Part shown: one piece after another, positions 20,521 to 32,484 of the stretch
How positions within the stretch are numbered: position 1 is the first letter of the stretch
How the letters are laid out: each line of letters opens with the position of its first letter
Assembly: GCA_945643635.1 (NCBI GenBank)
Contig: CALZFC010000010.1
Location: 1,942,001 to 2,006,000, forward strand
DNA length: 64,000 bases
Direction: 5' to 3'
Source of the DNA: Allodiplogaster sudhausi
Lineage: Eukaryota; Nematoda; Chromadorea; Rhabditida; Diplogasteridae
The notes under the pieces: generated by a model
Database searches by the model: none
What the model was told of the DNA's origin: nothing
The model's input: the letters and a program-made list of their open reading frames with translations, nothing else
Position numbers and translations under genes: made by a program

Positions 20521-21120
20521 CACATATTCGATTTCTCCTCTCATCGCAAGAGATTCACAAGATTCGTCATGTAAGTTCAACAGTGAAAAATGCAACCGGA
20601 GTGAATGGAAGTTGAAGTGTTTATTTCCACGACAGCAGCCACGTTAGATACGTTCTCTTCTTTTATTAATTCAGTTCTACCAAAAATTTACCTTTTGGAT
20701 GTGAAATGTTTTTGACTTAACTGCAAAGATTCGAAGGACCTTCCTATGTAAGAGAGAATTGTTTTACACTGTGCGGCAGACTCAGGGGCTAGTGTGGAAG
20801 TGGCGACTACGAAGGTGGAGCTGACGGAACTCGAGCAGCAGACCTGAATGATCGATTCCGTTCTGACCGGATTCCTGTTTGATTGTCTCTGGTCCGATGG
20901 CACTCTCTCCGTCAAATTCAATAGCGGCGATACCATCCCCGTCAATTCACTCTCATTCTTTACCATTCTATTTGAACCATGAAAACATATCTTTAAATTC
21001 AAAAAGGGTTGGCTTCATCATTTTCATCACGATGTCTTTTTATCATTTTTTTTTCTGCTAAATGATCTGTATGTCATGCATTTTTGTAATAACTAATCGA
21101 AGGGCTTCCATACTTTTTAT

Positions 21121-21740
21121 CTCCAAATGTTGGTCTTAATAGACAAAAAAGAAAGACACCAGTTATGCCAGTGATGAGGAATACACACATATCAATGATG
21201 CTAGATAAATCATGGAACACAATATCTGCGAGTACATAAACCTTAAAAGTTGATGGTCAACTCATTTGGGTTCAAGAAGAAAAGAGATCCTTGCAGCTCC
21301 TCGTTATAAGAAAGGGTGTCGTCAATTCATAAGTCTGAAAGAATTACTAATAACAATATTTCTATATAATATATTGAAAAACATGATATCCTCCATCTAG
21401 TCAGGCTTCATTGGTAGGGACGACGTAGAAAAAGACGTGTGCATAAATATAGCTATGTAGATTATCTAAAATATTTAATAAAAATAGCTGTTATAATCTG
21501 CTAATACTTTTAATTTAATAAAGCATTAAAAAAGGAAATGCAGACCTGTTCAGTGTTGATATCGTCGTAAATGGCATCGTTGCATATATGGCGACAGTTA
21601 TTGAATCCTGTTTATAAGGGTAGAACCTGCAATAGTATTCGTTAATAATTAACCATATATACATATAAAGAAAACACAATAGGAAAACGGTTGAGGCTGG
21701 CTATCTGCTGAATGCCTCTTTGACTTCTCTGGCAGCCCTT
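21121..21740 (+). pseudogene. Decayed copy of hypothetical-gene exons 2-3
   Basis: Homologous over about 600 bp to 12430-13160, including intron sequence (shared GGAAATGCAGACCTGTTCAGTG and GCATATATGGCGACAG). The exon-2 equivalent still reads DGQLIWVQEEK but runs into a stop, and the exon-3 equivalent hits TGA after about eight codons because of a small deletion. Exon 1 has no recognisable counterpart upstream. Confidence 0.7.
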
Positions 21741-22559
21741 CTCCACCGCTTCTCTACTTTTCCCTCCTCTTATTAGTCATACAAGCCTCGTCCACTTCTT
21801 CACTACTTGTCTCATTCTTCGTCGCTATGTGTCTAACCATAGAACGTGTTCTCTAGCTTCTCCTTTACCAATCCAATTCCCTGTGTATATACTTTCCATG
21901 TATTCTCTCTCTATTAGTCTTTTTCTCTATTTGGTGTCCAGTTCTACCTGAGTCACTGCAAGCTCTGGAATGATCAATCGGCAGGGATAGAGACGCAGAG
22001 GAATTTAGAGATGGAAAAAAGGGAGGAGAGAGATTGCATGCAAACGCTTCTATGAGGTCAAAGAGTGATAGTTGTGAAAGAGAGAGAGAGTCAGATACTG
22101 AGGAAATCAGAATGGTTTTTTATTGTACAAGGGTTAGCACAGGAAAGTGTGAGACAACTTGCCGGGGGTGTGAAAGAAAAATTAGAGAGAGAGTTAAATA
22201 GAGAAATCCAGAGTTGAGAGACACTGCACAAACTAAGTTAGCTATTTTTAGACATTCAAATATTTAAACGTAGGGCTATGAATTACAGCTCTTTTTTTAA
22301 ATTTAATTTTCAGGAAGAGGAAAACGAAATTGCGAATAACGAGAGACTGAGGATCAACATAGCCTATCTGCAATTTTTATATTTGTATTTTGTTTTGTCT
22401 TTATTTAAAATAATGCGTACAGAAATAACTGGAAAAATTTTTATCACTTGAGGCAATTAGAGCATGACAAATTTTGTAAAGATGGTAATTTCTTAAGCAA
22501 TCTAAATTCTCAGTTGGCAAATTCAAGTATTAAGCAATGAAAGCTCTAAAGCAAAAAAG
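21741..22559. other. Spacer, no gene seen
   Basis: Mixed sequence with GAGAGA patches (22070-22095, 22180-22190) and no supported exon. It separates the decayed duplication from the 3' end of the polymerase pseudogene. Confidence 0.5.
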
Positions 22560-24161
22560 CTCAGTTGATTCTTTACCATGTGAATTTGTCTCTGGGCATT
22601 GGTGACAAACTTCTTGTACCTAATCGGAATCGGGTCAGAGTCTGCATGCTCTTTCATCTGCATGACAAAAGATCTCATTTGATCAAAATGGATCTTTTGG
22701 GCCGATTCCGCATCGATGGGGAAGCCGCGGCATTTTACGGCCTCCTTGATGCTGCCATCACCGAGTCGAATTCGCAGGGCGTAGGCCTTAGGGCCTTGAA
22801 AAACAAACTCAAGGCCTTCGGCCCCCGGCGGTAGCTCAGAAGTAGCTGCTACAGGAAGGCGCCAATCAGAGGCGCGAGGGGGTTCGTCTCACCGAATCCA
22901 TGTCTAAAATAATACTTTATGTGGTCATCCTTGCGTACGCCGTAGTGAAGGCGGCAGAGACGAGGCTGCTTGTTGACAAGATTGACGTCCTCCTCCTTCT
23001 TCTCATACAGCACCTTAACATTTTTGTAATAAATTAATACTTATTAACGCATTTTTAACTGGATCTTGTCCTCTGCCAGATAAGTCGTCTCCAGGATTTC
23101 GAGGCTCCCATCTGCCATCATCTCGAGGATTCGTTGCGGCCGATTGACGATCTCTGTCTGTCTCTTCTTGGATCTCTCGCCGAGTTTGCCTCACTGCAAA
23201 TAAAATTAATAAGATTTAAAAATAGAAATATGACTTGCAAGACTGTTGAAAAATAGCTTGGCCACTTGACGAGCCGATTTGTTCGTCTTAATCGAATCGG
23301 CATCCAGAGTGATCACCTCACGTTCCTTCCAGTCGGCAATGTATTTTGTCTTCTTCTCCTGGGTATCTGCGTCTGCCGGCTGGATGCCTCCTAAATTTGT
23401 GCAATTTAAATAGGTAATTTATTAATAAAAAACTTACGACTTTCAGTTTCATGAAAGCATCAATATATTCGTTGAATATTCCCTGGTTGACCCGGTCGCC
23501 ATCCACGTTATGATGAACCCATTTCTCGTAATGGCGAGCCTAAATAATTTTCTATTAATATTTTAAGGGTCATATTAAAAAAACTTACATCATAAACCCT
23601 GCGGATGACATAGCCCTTCGATAGAACTACCGAAAGCTCAACGGTAGCCCACGTTCCAGTGAACATTCGCTCCTCGTCCTTGTGTCTGCAGACGCCGGAA
23701 TGAGGGTCCATTTTCGTCGCCTAAGTTCCGCAGAGTGGATAGAGAAGCTTGTTGACGGACTGGGAGGAACCGGGAATTCGAAGATGTCGCGGCGCAAGGA
23801 ACTAAAAATATACACAGTTTATTTAATAAATAAAATTAAAATTCTTACGTCACATTTCACGAAGCCTTTGACTTTAAGGTCTTTATTCTTGGCGATGGGA
23901 CAGACAAAATCCCTGTCTTTACCCACGAGGTAGGGCTTCTTCTTGTTTTGTGCTCGGATAGAGGGAACAAAAGTCCCAATATTCCAGAGTCTCGTCGTCG
24001 GCAGCCTTGGCTTACACTTTTTACTTACCAAATGGAAGTGGTGTATTTTGTCCTCCCTTCGAGCTGTTCAGATAAAACGTAACAGCATCTGTCGCGGTTT
24101 CATCTGCGTTTGTTGATGTATTAACAAACGATACCTCCTCGCCGATGGGAAAGAGTTGTAA
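22560..24161 (-). pseudogene. Broken Polinton/Maverick-type DNA polymerase B
   Basis: Protein-primed-type DNA polymerase B remnant of a Polinton/Maverick, a large virus-like DNA transposon. Segments in order from the 5' end are 24161-24029, 24010-23849 (motif A region YWDFCSLYPS), 23801-23589 (VKCD, LLYPLC, then ERMFTGTW), 23539-23438 (GIFNEYIDAFMKLK), 23390 to about 23240 (YIADW...ITLDADSIK, then AKLFFNSL), 23193 to about 23050, about 23015-22915, and about 22880-22560 (QGPKAYAL, then VKCRGFPID). This is the usual order for the family. Breaks are a frameshift near 23930, a TAG at 23721-23723 and a TGA at 23191-23193 in the conserved NS-x-W-GK position. The expected DTDS metal-binding block was not found. 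It is not functional as read. Confidence 0.75.
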
Positions 24162-24803
24162 CTAAAAAAAAAGAAAAAAAAGAGAAAGGGCAAACATTGA
24201 GTAGTGCTAATAATAAATATTAAAGTTAGGAAAGTTATGGCTAACTGTATAGTAGTAGTCGTTGATATTTCGGTGAAACGATTCTGATTGTAGTTAGACA
24301 GCCGAAATGCAGCGTTTATGTCGGCAGAAGATGAAGTCCTCAGATCTCGACCGTTTGATCTCCGATTCCTTGGAGTTGCTCAAGAGTGAAGAGAATGGCA
24401 GCAAGATCCTTCATAGATGAGATCCATGTTCTGGAAAGCGCTAGGCAGTAATTTCCTTAAAGGAGGGCGATCACCGAAAAGTCATTGACGTTATACGAAA
24501 CATCTTTGGTATTTTCGAATACTCTCGGGCATGCAGAAAAAGAAAATGTACATGAAAAAGCACTAAAAACTTCCATATTCAAGAATACATGTACTTGAAA
24601 GTGCAAGTTTTGAATGAATTTGTGATTGGTGAGTCTAGTACTCGTCGGCACAATCGCCAGCTTTACGGCAACGGACCCATCGCGGGATGATTAAATTTAC
24701 CAATATTTCAAGACCTTTTTGTTGTATGCTTTACCACCTGTCTTGTGTTTATTTTTTCGTATAAAGATGTAATTCACATTTGTGTCGTTGTTTTGACAGT
24801 TTC
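24162..24803. other. Divergent intergenic region between polymerase remnant and P2X7-like gene
   Basis: About 640 bp with no supported coding exon. It separates minus-strand polymerase sequence from two plus-strand genes and would hold their promoters. It contains an imperfect inverted repeat around 24555-24600 (AAAATGTACATG / CATGTACTTG). The P2X7-like gene exon begins after a good acceptor at 24799. Confidence 0.4.
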
Positions 24804-25472
24804 ATGGGTGATTGGATGTTTGATCCGTCCCGCGAAAGGACGCTTGCCACAAGGGCAGCTGTTATAGCTGCTAAGGATGAAGCAAAGAAAAGAAGCAGCA
24901 TTTTTCGTGGAGATGCTATGCAATCTGAAGGCTGTAGCTGGGGTTGCTGTGATGTCAGCGAGAATGGCTACTGCTGCCTCCGACTAGCTGAGACAGCTCA
25001 GCTGAGAAAGGAAGGCCAGCGGCTGCGAGACAGAATGAAGAAGATGGGTTGGCTCGAGGATCTTTGCATCACTTCACAGAAGTGGTTCACTTCTCTTATT
25101 CTCGACGAAAAGGTTAATTGTAGACGAGGAAAAGATACTAAATATATATTCAAATGTCTTCTAACAGGCTGCTGATGCAGCAGCATCTGTCTATTCCGCT
25201 ATCAAGGGAGGAGAGCAATACGAAGCCAATGCGTATAAGCTTTTTTTCTTTATATCTCACTGCAAAGGAAAACTATTCTGTAACTCAGATATCTACGATA
25301 CGGTGCCTATCGTCTCTTCATGGCAAAGACGCTCGGGCGAATCGGATCGGGAGTTCGCCTTGAGCTCCCTCGCTTTGTCACTCAGAAGATCCGCTCGACC
25401 TGGCCTTCGCCTAGCTACAAGGGCTTCGAATGCGGCTCTGGAATTGTTCCTAATGATTCTGATGATGAGTAA
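24804..25472 (+). CDS. P2X7-receptor cytoplasmic-domain-like protein
   Basis: Three exons, 24804-25112, 25168-25232 and 25289-25472, join in phase (AAT GC|A TAT) to give about 185 residues with an intact frame. The start follows an acceptor at 24799, so an upstream non-coding exon is possible. A cysteine cluster (CSWGCC...YCC) is followed by a helical linker and then YLRYGAYRLFMAKTLG, ELPRFVTQKIRSTWPS and YKGFE. This is the order and spacing of the P2X7 C-terminal ballast domain (HCAYR..., LPSCCRWRIR..FP, Y-x-GF), in which the cysteines bind zinc. No channel portion is present. Single-domain relatives are known in many invertebrates, but their function is not established. It lies about 100 bp upstream of the THAP-DDE gene on the same strand. 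Confidence 0.65.
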
Positions 25473-25575
25473 ATGATAAACATATGCTGACCCACGCTTT
25501 GGCAAATAAATTGTATGATCATTTTCACCATATCGCCGAATATGAACACGCAAATATGACATTTGATGTTGGCAG

Positions 25576-27242
25576 ATGGTACGGAACAATCACACCTGTG
25601 TTTGTTGCAAGAAGCTTCAGCCACCAGGATATGTCGTACGTTTTACAGAGAGCAAGGCTGATCAGCTTGAATGGATCATACGCATTTCAGGTATAGTACC
25701 CATTTCTCATAAATTTTCAGCATCCCTGTTATGCTAACAGACAAAACTTTTGAGCTAACGAAGAGCAACAAGCAGCTTTTGTCAAGCAATTCTCTAAGCC
25801 TGGGATCCATTTCCTTTGTGCGGAACACTTTGCCAAGAATGATCTTGTTTGGAAGAATGGAAGGTGCTTCCGTTCTAAAACTGGATACCCGATAAGACAG
25901 GTTGCTTTATCTTCGGAATAAAACAAAAAAATTAAAATCAACAAAACATTATAAGAGGGCTATTCTCGACACTCCGCCTCCTCTTGATGCTCCGGCTGCG
26001 GAACCCAAAGTGGCCGCCTCTCCACGCCCACTAGGTGTGGGCAGAAGGACCCGCAACAAGGAAGCATGGCGAGCTGCTCTCGAGAAGGCGTCCAGTCACT
26101 CGGCTTCTGCTCCCTCACGCCCTCACGTTGTCGCGCAACTCTGCTCACCGGAAGCATCACCTGTAAGGAAAGTACTTATTACTATTACAGTAAGGTATTT
26201 AATATAAACTAACAATCTATTTATTTATTATTTATCACTTTTTATTTTTTTTATTTTTTTATTTTTATTTACTTATATTTATTTATATTTATTTTTATTT
26301 TTTATTTTTATTTATTTAATTTTTTCAGATTAATTTGTTTTCATGGCATGATTAGTCATACATTTTTTAAGATGAAGAAACGACGCCCCTCTGATCCGGA
26401 GTGGCTTCCACCCGAAGAAGGAAAGAAGGAAAACGAAAATAGGGATGTCAAAATAGAAAATAAGACCGAGAAGGATAGATTGAGAGACGAAGCAAGGGGA
26501 ACAATGAAAGAGAAGAAGAAGGAATCACCGTATTTTCTTTGCGAAAAGGAGCAGCTTGAGTTGCTTCTAAAAGACTGCCCCTTTTGTTCACAAGCTAGTT
26601 GCATAGTCAAATGCAGCTACATTGGTGCTGCACTCGCAGCGGAGGCAGTGTGCCAAACGCCTGGCTGCAATTGGCGTAAGAGTTTTCGCAGCTCCAGAAT
26701 GATGCCCACAGCAGATGGTGGCAGTGGAGGATTCCAACTCCCACAACTAAACCTAGACCTCGTATCCTCTGCTACTTCAACTGGAAACGGATTCAAGGGA
26801 AGTTGTATAAGGAAGAGCAATAGAAAGAAAGTTATTACTGTTCAACAATTCAGAAGCTTCAAGGACTCTTCAATGCTCTTGGCTGCGCGTTTATCTCACA
26901 AGCGACCTTCTATCGTTTGAAAAGACGGTACGCCCATGTCGCAGTAAAGCAAGTATACAGTGCGCAAAACGATGAAGTCTATGCCATCGTCAAAGACAAG
27001 CTTCGAGAGGTTTGTTAGGCTTTCTATTCAAAAATACAAATTTAATAACAACGATGAATTAGGGATCTTCTATTAACCTGGCTGGAGATATGCAATTTGA
27101 CAGTCGTGGTTACTCAGCTAAGATAGGCCGCTACTTCGTGCTAGAGCATATCACCGGCTTCCTTCTTGAATTTGTAATAATACACTCCTCGGAAACAGAA
27201 GGTCAGTAGCTAGTTCATGTTTTTCAGCTAGATGGTAGAGAC

Positions 27243-27285
<43 letters not shown>

Positions 27286-28765
27286 AAAGAGAAAGAAAGA
27301 AAACGGGAGAGAGAAGAGAGAGAGAGAGAGAGAGACGAGAGAGAGACGAGACGAGAGAAACAAGGATCACGCTTTTCATCACGCTTAGGTGTGAGTGGAA
27401 GAATGGAGCAACGGGGCTGCAACATTGGACTTGAGAAGGTGCTAGCGAAGCTGAACTCAGAAGCTCAGAATCCAATTTCCACTTTCACTACCGACCGTAG
27501 CAAGAGTATCACAACCCTGATGAGAAATCAATTCCCGCTGATAATACACAAATTTGACGCATGGCATTTTCTCCGCAATATTCAACTTGCCCTATTGGAG
27601 GTTATATCAATCTAAAAACTAACTAAGTTTACAATAATAAATTTTTAGGCTGGAAAGTTGAAGCGAATGCAAGTCGCTCGTGATTAAATTAGATCTGTCT
27701 ACAACCACGCATATTTCACAATCCACAATAGCGGTGGCGACGGAGAACTTGCGCAAGAGATGTTCAGATCCCTTCAATATCATCTCAAAGGAGTGCACGA
27801 ATGGCAGGATGTAGAAGATTATTTATAAATTCTCTATATTATTGACATTAATAATTTCAGGACCAAGATTTCTCTAAGCACAAGAGATGCAGACATGGGC
27901 CACGCAATCCTAGCGAAGAACCCGTCTACTTGCTGCCAGATGATGAAGTTACTCGATTTGCATACAAGAAGCTATGCAACATAATGCTTACCGAGAGCCG
28001 TCTTCGAGACATTCAGCAGGTTATCTCTTACATATGTTAGCAATCTAGAAAAAAAGTCGGAATATAATACTAAGGTTTCCCCTTACTCGTCAACTTCCCG
28101 AGTTGAGTCTGCAAATTCTTTGGCTTCCAAGTATGCTCCCAAAGAAGCGTACTTCAGCAAAGACAGCCATGAGGTATTCATTGATCTATTTGACTACTGG
28201 GAATTATTTTCACAACGTAATATAGCAAGCTAATCAGATGAGAATTTGCCCAGATTTTACAGCCAAACAAATAGGAAAGCAGGTGTCTTCAATGATGACA
28301 TGCATCCACTGGAACCACTTACGGATGAAGGAGCTAAAGGGTGAAAGGCCACAGATTGGAACGAAGTCTTACTTCAACAAGACGTCAAAGAAGAAATGTT
28401 CAAGGAAGGTAAAGATATAATTCATTTTGTGCAATAGTTAGTAATTGAGATAAATTCAGCTCTACGCGAAAGTCGATTTGGACTTTCGCAGTGAGATTGT
28501 TCAACGAGCTCGCGCGGTGCGACTGAACTGCAAAAGCCGAAGAAAAGAGCAGGATGACGAACAAGAGGAAGATCGCGGGCAGCAGCAAGGACAACAGTTC
28601 ACCAGGCACAAAGGAGATGCCAACCTGGAGGATGAAGAAGACGGCTCCGACGATGACGCTGATCCAGGGGATGACGACCTGCTTCTCAGAGGGGCGGCCG
28701 CCTTCGATGCCGTTGAAAACGGCGAGTTCTCCGAACCCGAATCTGAATATTCAGATCAGTTTTAG
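25576..28765 (+). CDS. THAP-domain DDE transposase-like protein (one in-frame stop)
   Basis: Twelve exons: 25576-25690, 25776-25900, 25956-26162, 26372-26801, 26854-27009, 27063-27201, 27389-27600, 27649-27810, 27861-28019, 28075-28173, 28238-28408, 28460-28765. Exons 1-2 form a THAP zinc finger (MVRNNHTCVCCKK, later W, then CAEHF). Exon 4 has a CPFC...CQTPGCNW zinc-binding region. Exons 5-9 contain FISQATFYRLKRRY, GDMQFDSRGYSAKIG, a TDRS block, HKFDAWHF and GDGELAQEMF, the core of an RNase-H-like family common in cnidarians, nematodes and other invertebrates and close to Kolobok-type transposases. The C-terminus is very acidic. A TAA at 27685-27687 interrupts exon 8 while the frame stays open beyond it. 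I infer a former transposase or a domesticated copy. Confidence 0.75.
27232..27362 (+). repeat. (GA)n tract inside a THAP-gene intron
   Basis: About 130 bp of GAGA/GAAA purine repeat between exons 6 and 7 of the transposase-like gene. Its open frames on both strands are repeat translations. Confidence 0.9.
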
Positions 28766-29257
28766 AAGCTCCTTTCGATACAACAAATACCAGTGTAGTT
28801 ATCAAAAGTATTTAAACTATTTCAGATTTTAACCTTCAAGATCACTTTCATTATAATAATAGAATTTCCCTAAAAATACTACATATTTATTATAGTCGAG
28901 ATTATATTAGCTCACTTAGAATATTTAAGAATAAAACCATATCATACCTTATATTTAGCATAAATATATTTTATTCAAAGAAACATTATTAGCTCAGATA
29001 ACTAAAAGTTTATTACATAGCTTCTTTATAAAACGTCATATTATTTTTTTTTATTCTAGTACAACGGTGCGCCATGATATTTTTTTCCGCTGAATTGGAC
29101 ATGTTTTTTCTCAGTTGTCGTTTCTTGCATAAAAATGCATAGAAATATGAGTATGAACAAAAAGAATATCTAAGCGGATGGTATATTTATGGTGCATATT
29201 CGTCGCTATGCAGACATAAAAAAAATAAGGAGCAATTGTCAAAGTGGTAGCTAATTT
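28766..29257. other. AT-rich 3' flank, no gene seen
   Basis: About 490 bp of AT-rich sequence after the transposase-like gene, containing AATAAA at about 28931. No coding signal. Confidence 0.5.
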
Positions 29258-29260
29258 ATA

Positions 29261-29372
29261 CTTCTGGTGCGAACCTTGATGAGGTGCGAGAAGCCACCGA
29301 GCCGTTGGTAGAAGGTGTGCTTCTCGCTTCGGCTCATTCCGACCGACAAACGCTTCTTCTTTAACCTGCCTA
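29261..29372 (-). CDS. Possible terminal exon of an unknown minus-strand gene
   Basis: After an acceptor (TTTATGTTTAG) the frame reads RLKKKRLSVGMSRSEKHTF, then QRLGGFSHLIKVRTRSIN and a stop. The composition and wobble-position variation look coding, but I do not recognise the protein. The rest of the gene would lie further right, up to about 33.4 kb, where two more exon-like patches occur on the same strand. Confidence 0.35.
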
Positions 29373-29373
29373 A

Positions 29374-30448
29374 ACATAAAAGAAATAAGCACATTAGAAA
29401 ATCACCATTCGAATCGCAGAAAAGTCAATTTCTTAAATCTAATGATAAGTCTAGCATCACAACAACAAGGTATCTCTTGAAATGTAGAATGGGGAAAAGC
29501 TAATGCAATTACTTCTCTGAATATTCAACAATAAACTGAAAAAAATACGCAAAACATCATCAAATAGGTGAAACAGCAATGACAACCCGCATCAAAAAAA
29601 ACCCGCGCACACACATTTCGAAACATCGGCGTCCCTTAGCTACCGTACATTTTTGAGTAATTAAATGGAATTCCGTTCGAAATATTTGCACGTTTGAATA
29701 TGCATTACTGTATTTTCGGTGATCGCCCTTCTTTAAGGCTTCCTTTAGGTATGCCAACCGATTTAAAGGAAAGACAAAATAATTAAGCTGACAAGGCATT
29801 ATTTTTTTCACTTTTTTTTCTTTCCCTCTGAAGTCTCTTTCCATCACCTCTAACTCATTCTCTTTCGCTCTGACCCTTGCTTAATTATTTACTTCTTCTC
29901 CTTCTTTTTTCTACTCACTTGTGAAAGAAATAAAAGAGTTGGAGCGTCCGGGCGATTGTTTCGGCCTTTGAGTATGCAATCTGAAATGATGCCGTGCACT
30001 TTTCTTCTGTCATAGAAAAGGAGACGAAGTGACGGAAGAGCAGCTAGCGGCTGTTAAAATGATAGCAAGTATGAGCTACACCCAGAACATGTATATACAT
30101 ACAATAGTAATTACTGCAGTACTCATAAGAACACCACAGAATATGTAAAATGAAATATTTGTTGCTAAAATGCTTTTACCTTTCTTCAAGTGTGGTATTT
30201 GCCATTTATTATATGTATATGTATGCACATATGTATGTATTTACATATCTCTGCGCATCCAAAGCATTTATGACTCACCATCAGTGAGGGGTCCTTCACT
30301 TTTAATCCACTCTTAAATGATTTCTAAAATTCATTATTTGAGTGAGGCTGCTGCTCCTTTAAACAAAGGTTTGCCTAAATATTTTTCCTTATGCAATATT
30401 TTCGAACTTTTCAGATATATAAATATATATGTATATATAGGTATATAT

Positions 30449-30508
<60 letters not shown>

Positions 30509-31099
30509 GTCGGAAATAAGCATGTGCTTTATTTTGAAGTATTAGGCGAAATCCACCTTCAATCTCTTTTGTTTAATACACAACGAGAGAGCGATATGGA
30601 GGGAATAGAAACCAGGGATATGGATAGTGAGAGCAAAAGAGATAGAGAAAGAGAAAAAACTAACAATAAAAAGTTTAAAACAAGCCTCTTTTAAAATGAC
30701 CACACACTTAACATATCCAAAATTAGCGAAGTACTCTTGAAAGGGGAGAGAGTAAAAGAGAAAGAATGAGTGAGAAGAAAGGAATGCGAGGGCGGCCGAA
30801 AGGGAGTGAGAGAAATAGAGAGAGAGAGAGAGAGAGAGGGAGGAGAGAGTAATCCTATCAAAAATAGAGGGGCAATATAGAGGTGGTTGGCGACGAGGGG
30901 AAGGAGGGATTAGAGGGAGAGTAGGGAGGTGAGGCGTGATGTGCTGTCGTCGGAAAAGGACACAACGGAAAAGGTGGAGCACAGGGGACGAGGCGGCCGG
31001 CTACCGGCTCCGGGCAAGAGCTCTTGATTAGTCATAACAATGATTTAAAAACACGAGAGCAAGGGGAGGAGCAACTGGGGCAAGCAAATCTATACAACA

Positions 31100-31134
<35 letters not shown>

Positions 31135-32480
31135 GTACATAAAATACGTACATAGAGACCTCTCCTTTTTATCAATGGTTCGTCCTCGGGCCGGCAACTA
31201 ATAAGGAAGAAAAATTATTGCCTCATATGTATATACGTAATTGCGCTCAAAAGGATTGAAGGTGGCGGTCGCGTGCACACCAAAATGATAAGCAGAAACA
31301 GAAGAGAAGTCACTCGCTCGCATGGCAACAGATTCCCAAGCTAACAGAGCAAAGCGGCTATCACCGGTCTTTGTTGATATGGAATTTGAGAGAGACAAAT
31401 GGAGCGAACTCTATAATGGAACACACTGATCATGAGTGCGCAGGCTTTTTAACGAGGAACCGGCAACACGAGTGCCCAATTGGGATAACTCGAGTGAAAG
31501 TGGTGAACGCAGGCAAAGCTGCGACCTCGAACCTGATGCGCCCTCGGGCACTTCCCTCGCTCATCACAAGATGTAAAAGACGGATCAAATCAACTAGAAA
31601 TGGTGAATCGCCGCCTTAAACTTGCGGGCGATGAGAATCTGCTCTGCTATGCGCGCAAGAGAATTCTTAAGAGAAAAAGGAGAGAATTTGGTGTGAATGC
31701 GACCAAAAGAAAGGGCTTTTTTGGTGACCGCAACTAGTATGTACATATTAAATATGAGAAAGCAAAGAGAAATGACTGGATGGAGAACAGAAAGAAAGAA
31801 AAGGTTAAAATTGTGATTGAAATAACGGTATTAATGTGAGAAAATAAAATAAAATAAATCATGTAAATAAAACGCAAACGAGGAAGAGAGATGATAATTT
31901 GCAGATCTTGCTGAATTGCTAGAGGAATTAATCGTTTGGGTAAAAATTTGCATCAAGGATGAAACGCGAAAACGACCATCAAATCCAATACTACTCATTG
32001 TCAGATTTATGTAACGTGAAGGAAATAACGATCAATGTAATATATCAGAAGTTCAAGAAAATCAAAATTGGTTAGTGTGTGAAGAAAAAGATTGAAGCTA
32101 ATTCACGAAAAATATTGATCCGAATCTAAAGAATCGAAAACAAAAGAGTTATTCAAATGATTCGACATGTGTATTAGGTAAACTGAATAAGAAAGGAGTG
32201 GTGATTTGGAGGAGGAGAGGAATAAAAGGGGGATGGGAAGGGACATAGGATAGGGTCTCATTTGACAAGTAATGCATGTTTTACACCAATAATAGATATC
32301 AGCATGCTTAGTATCTCAGCACTCTTTTACATTTTTATGCAGATTTTTGCAAAATGAATTTCGCCAACAAACACGAATTATGGTGAGCACTAAAAATGCA
32401 GCTACTAAGACTTTGGCAATATTGCAAGTTGACGCTGAATGTTCTTTAATGTCGTAAAGGCAGTCATTAGACAAAAGTCT
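29374..32480. other. Unassigned region with simple repeats
   Basis: No gene supported. It contains (AC)n-(TA)n at 30420-30505, (GA)n patches at 30800-30845 and 31103-31131, and a 250-bp stretch at 31390-31620 with an open + frame of no recognised family. AAAGAGAAAGA-type low complexity is common. Confidence 0.45.
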
Positions 32481-32484
32481 GAAT

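Noticed and set aside
26356..26610. Minus-strand Phe/Ser-rich frame
   Set aside because: It is antisense to a Lys/Glu-rich exon of the THAP-DDE gene.
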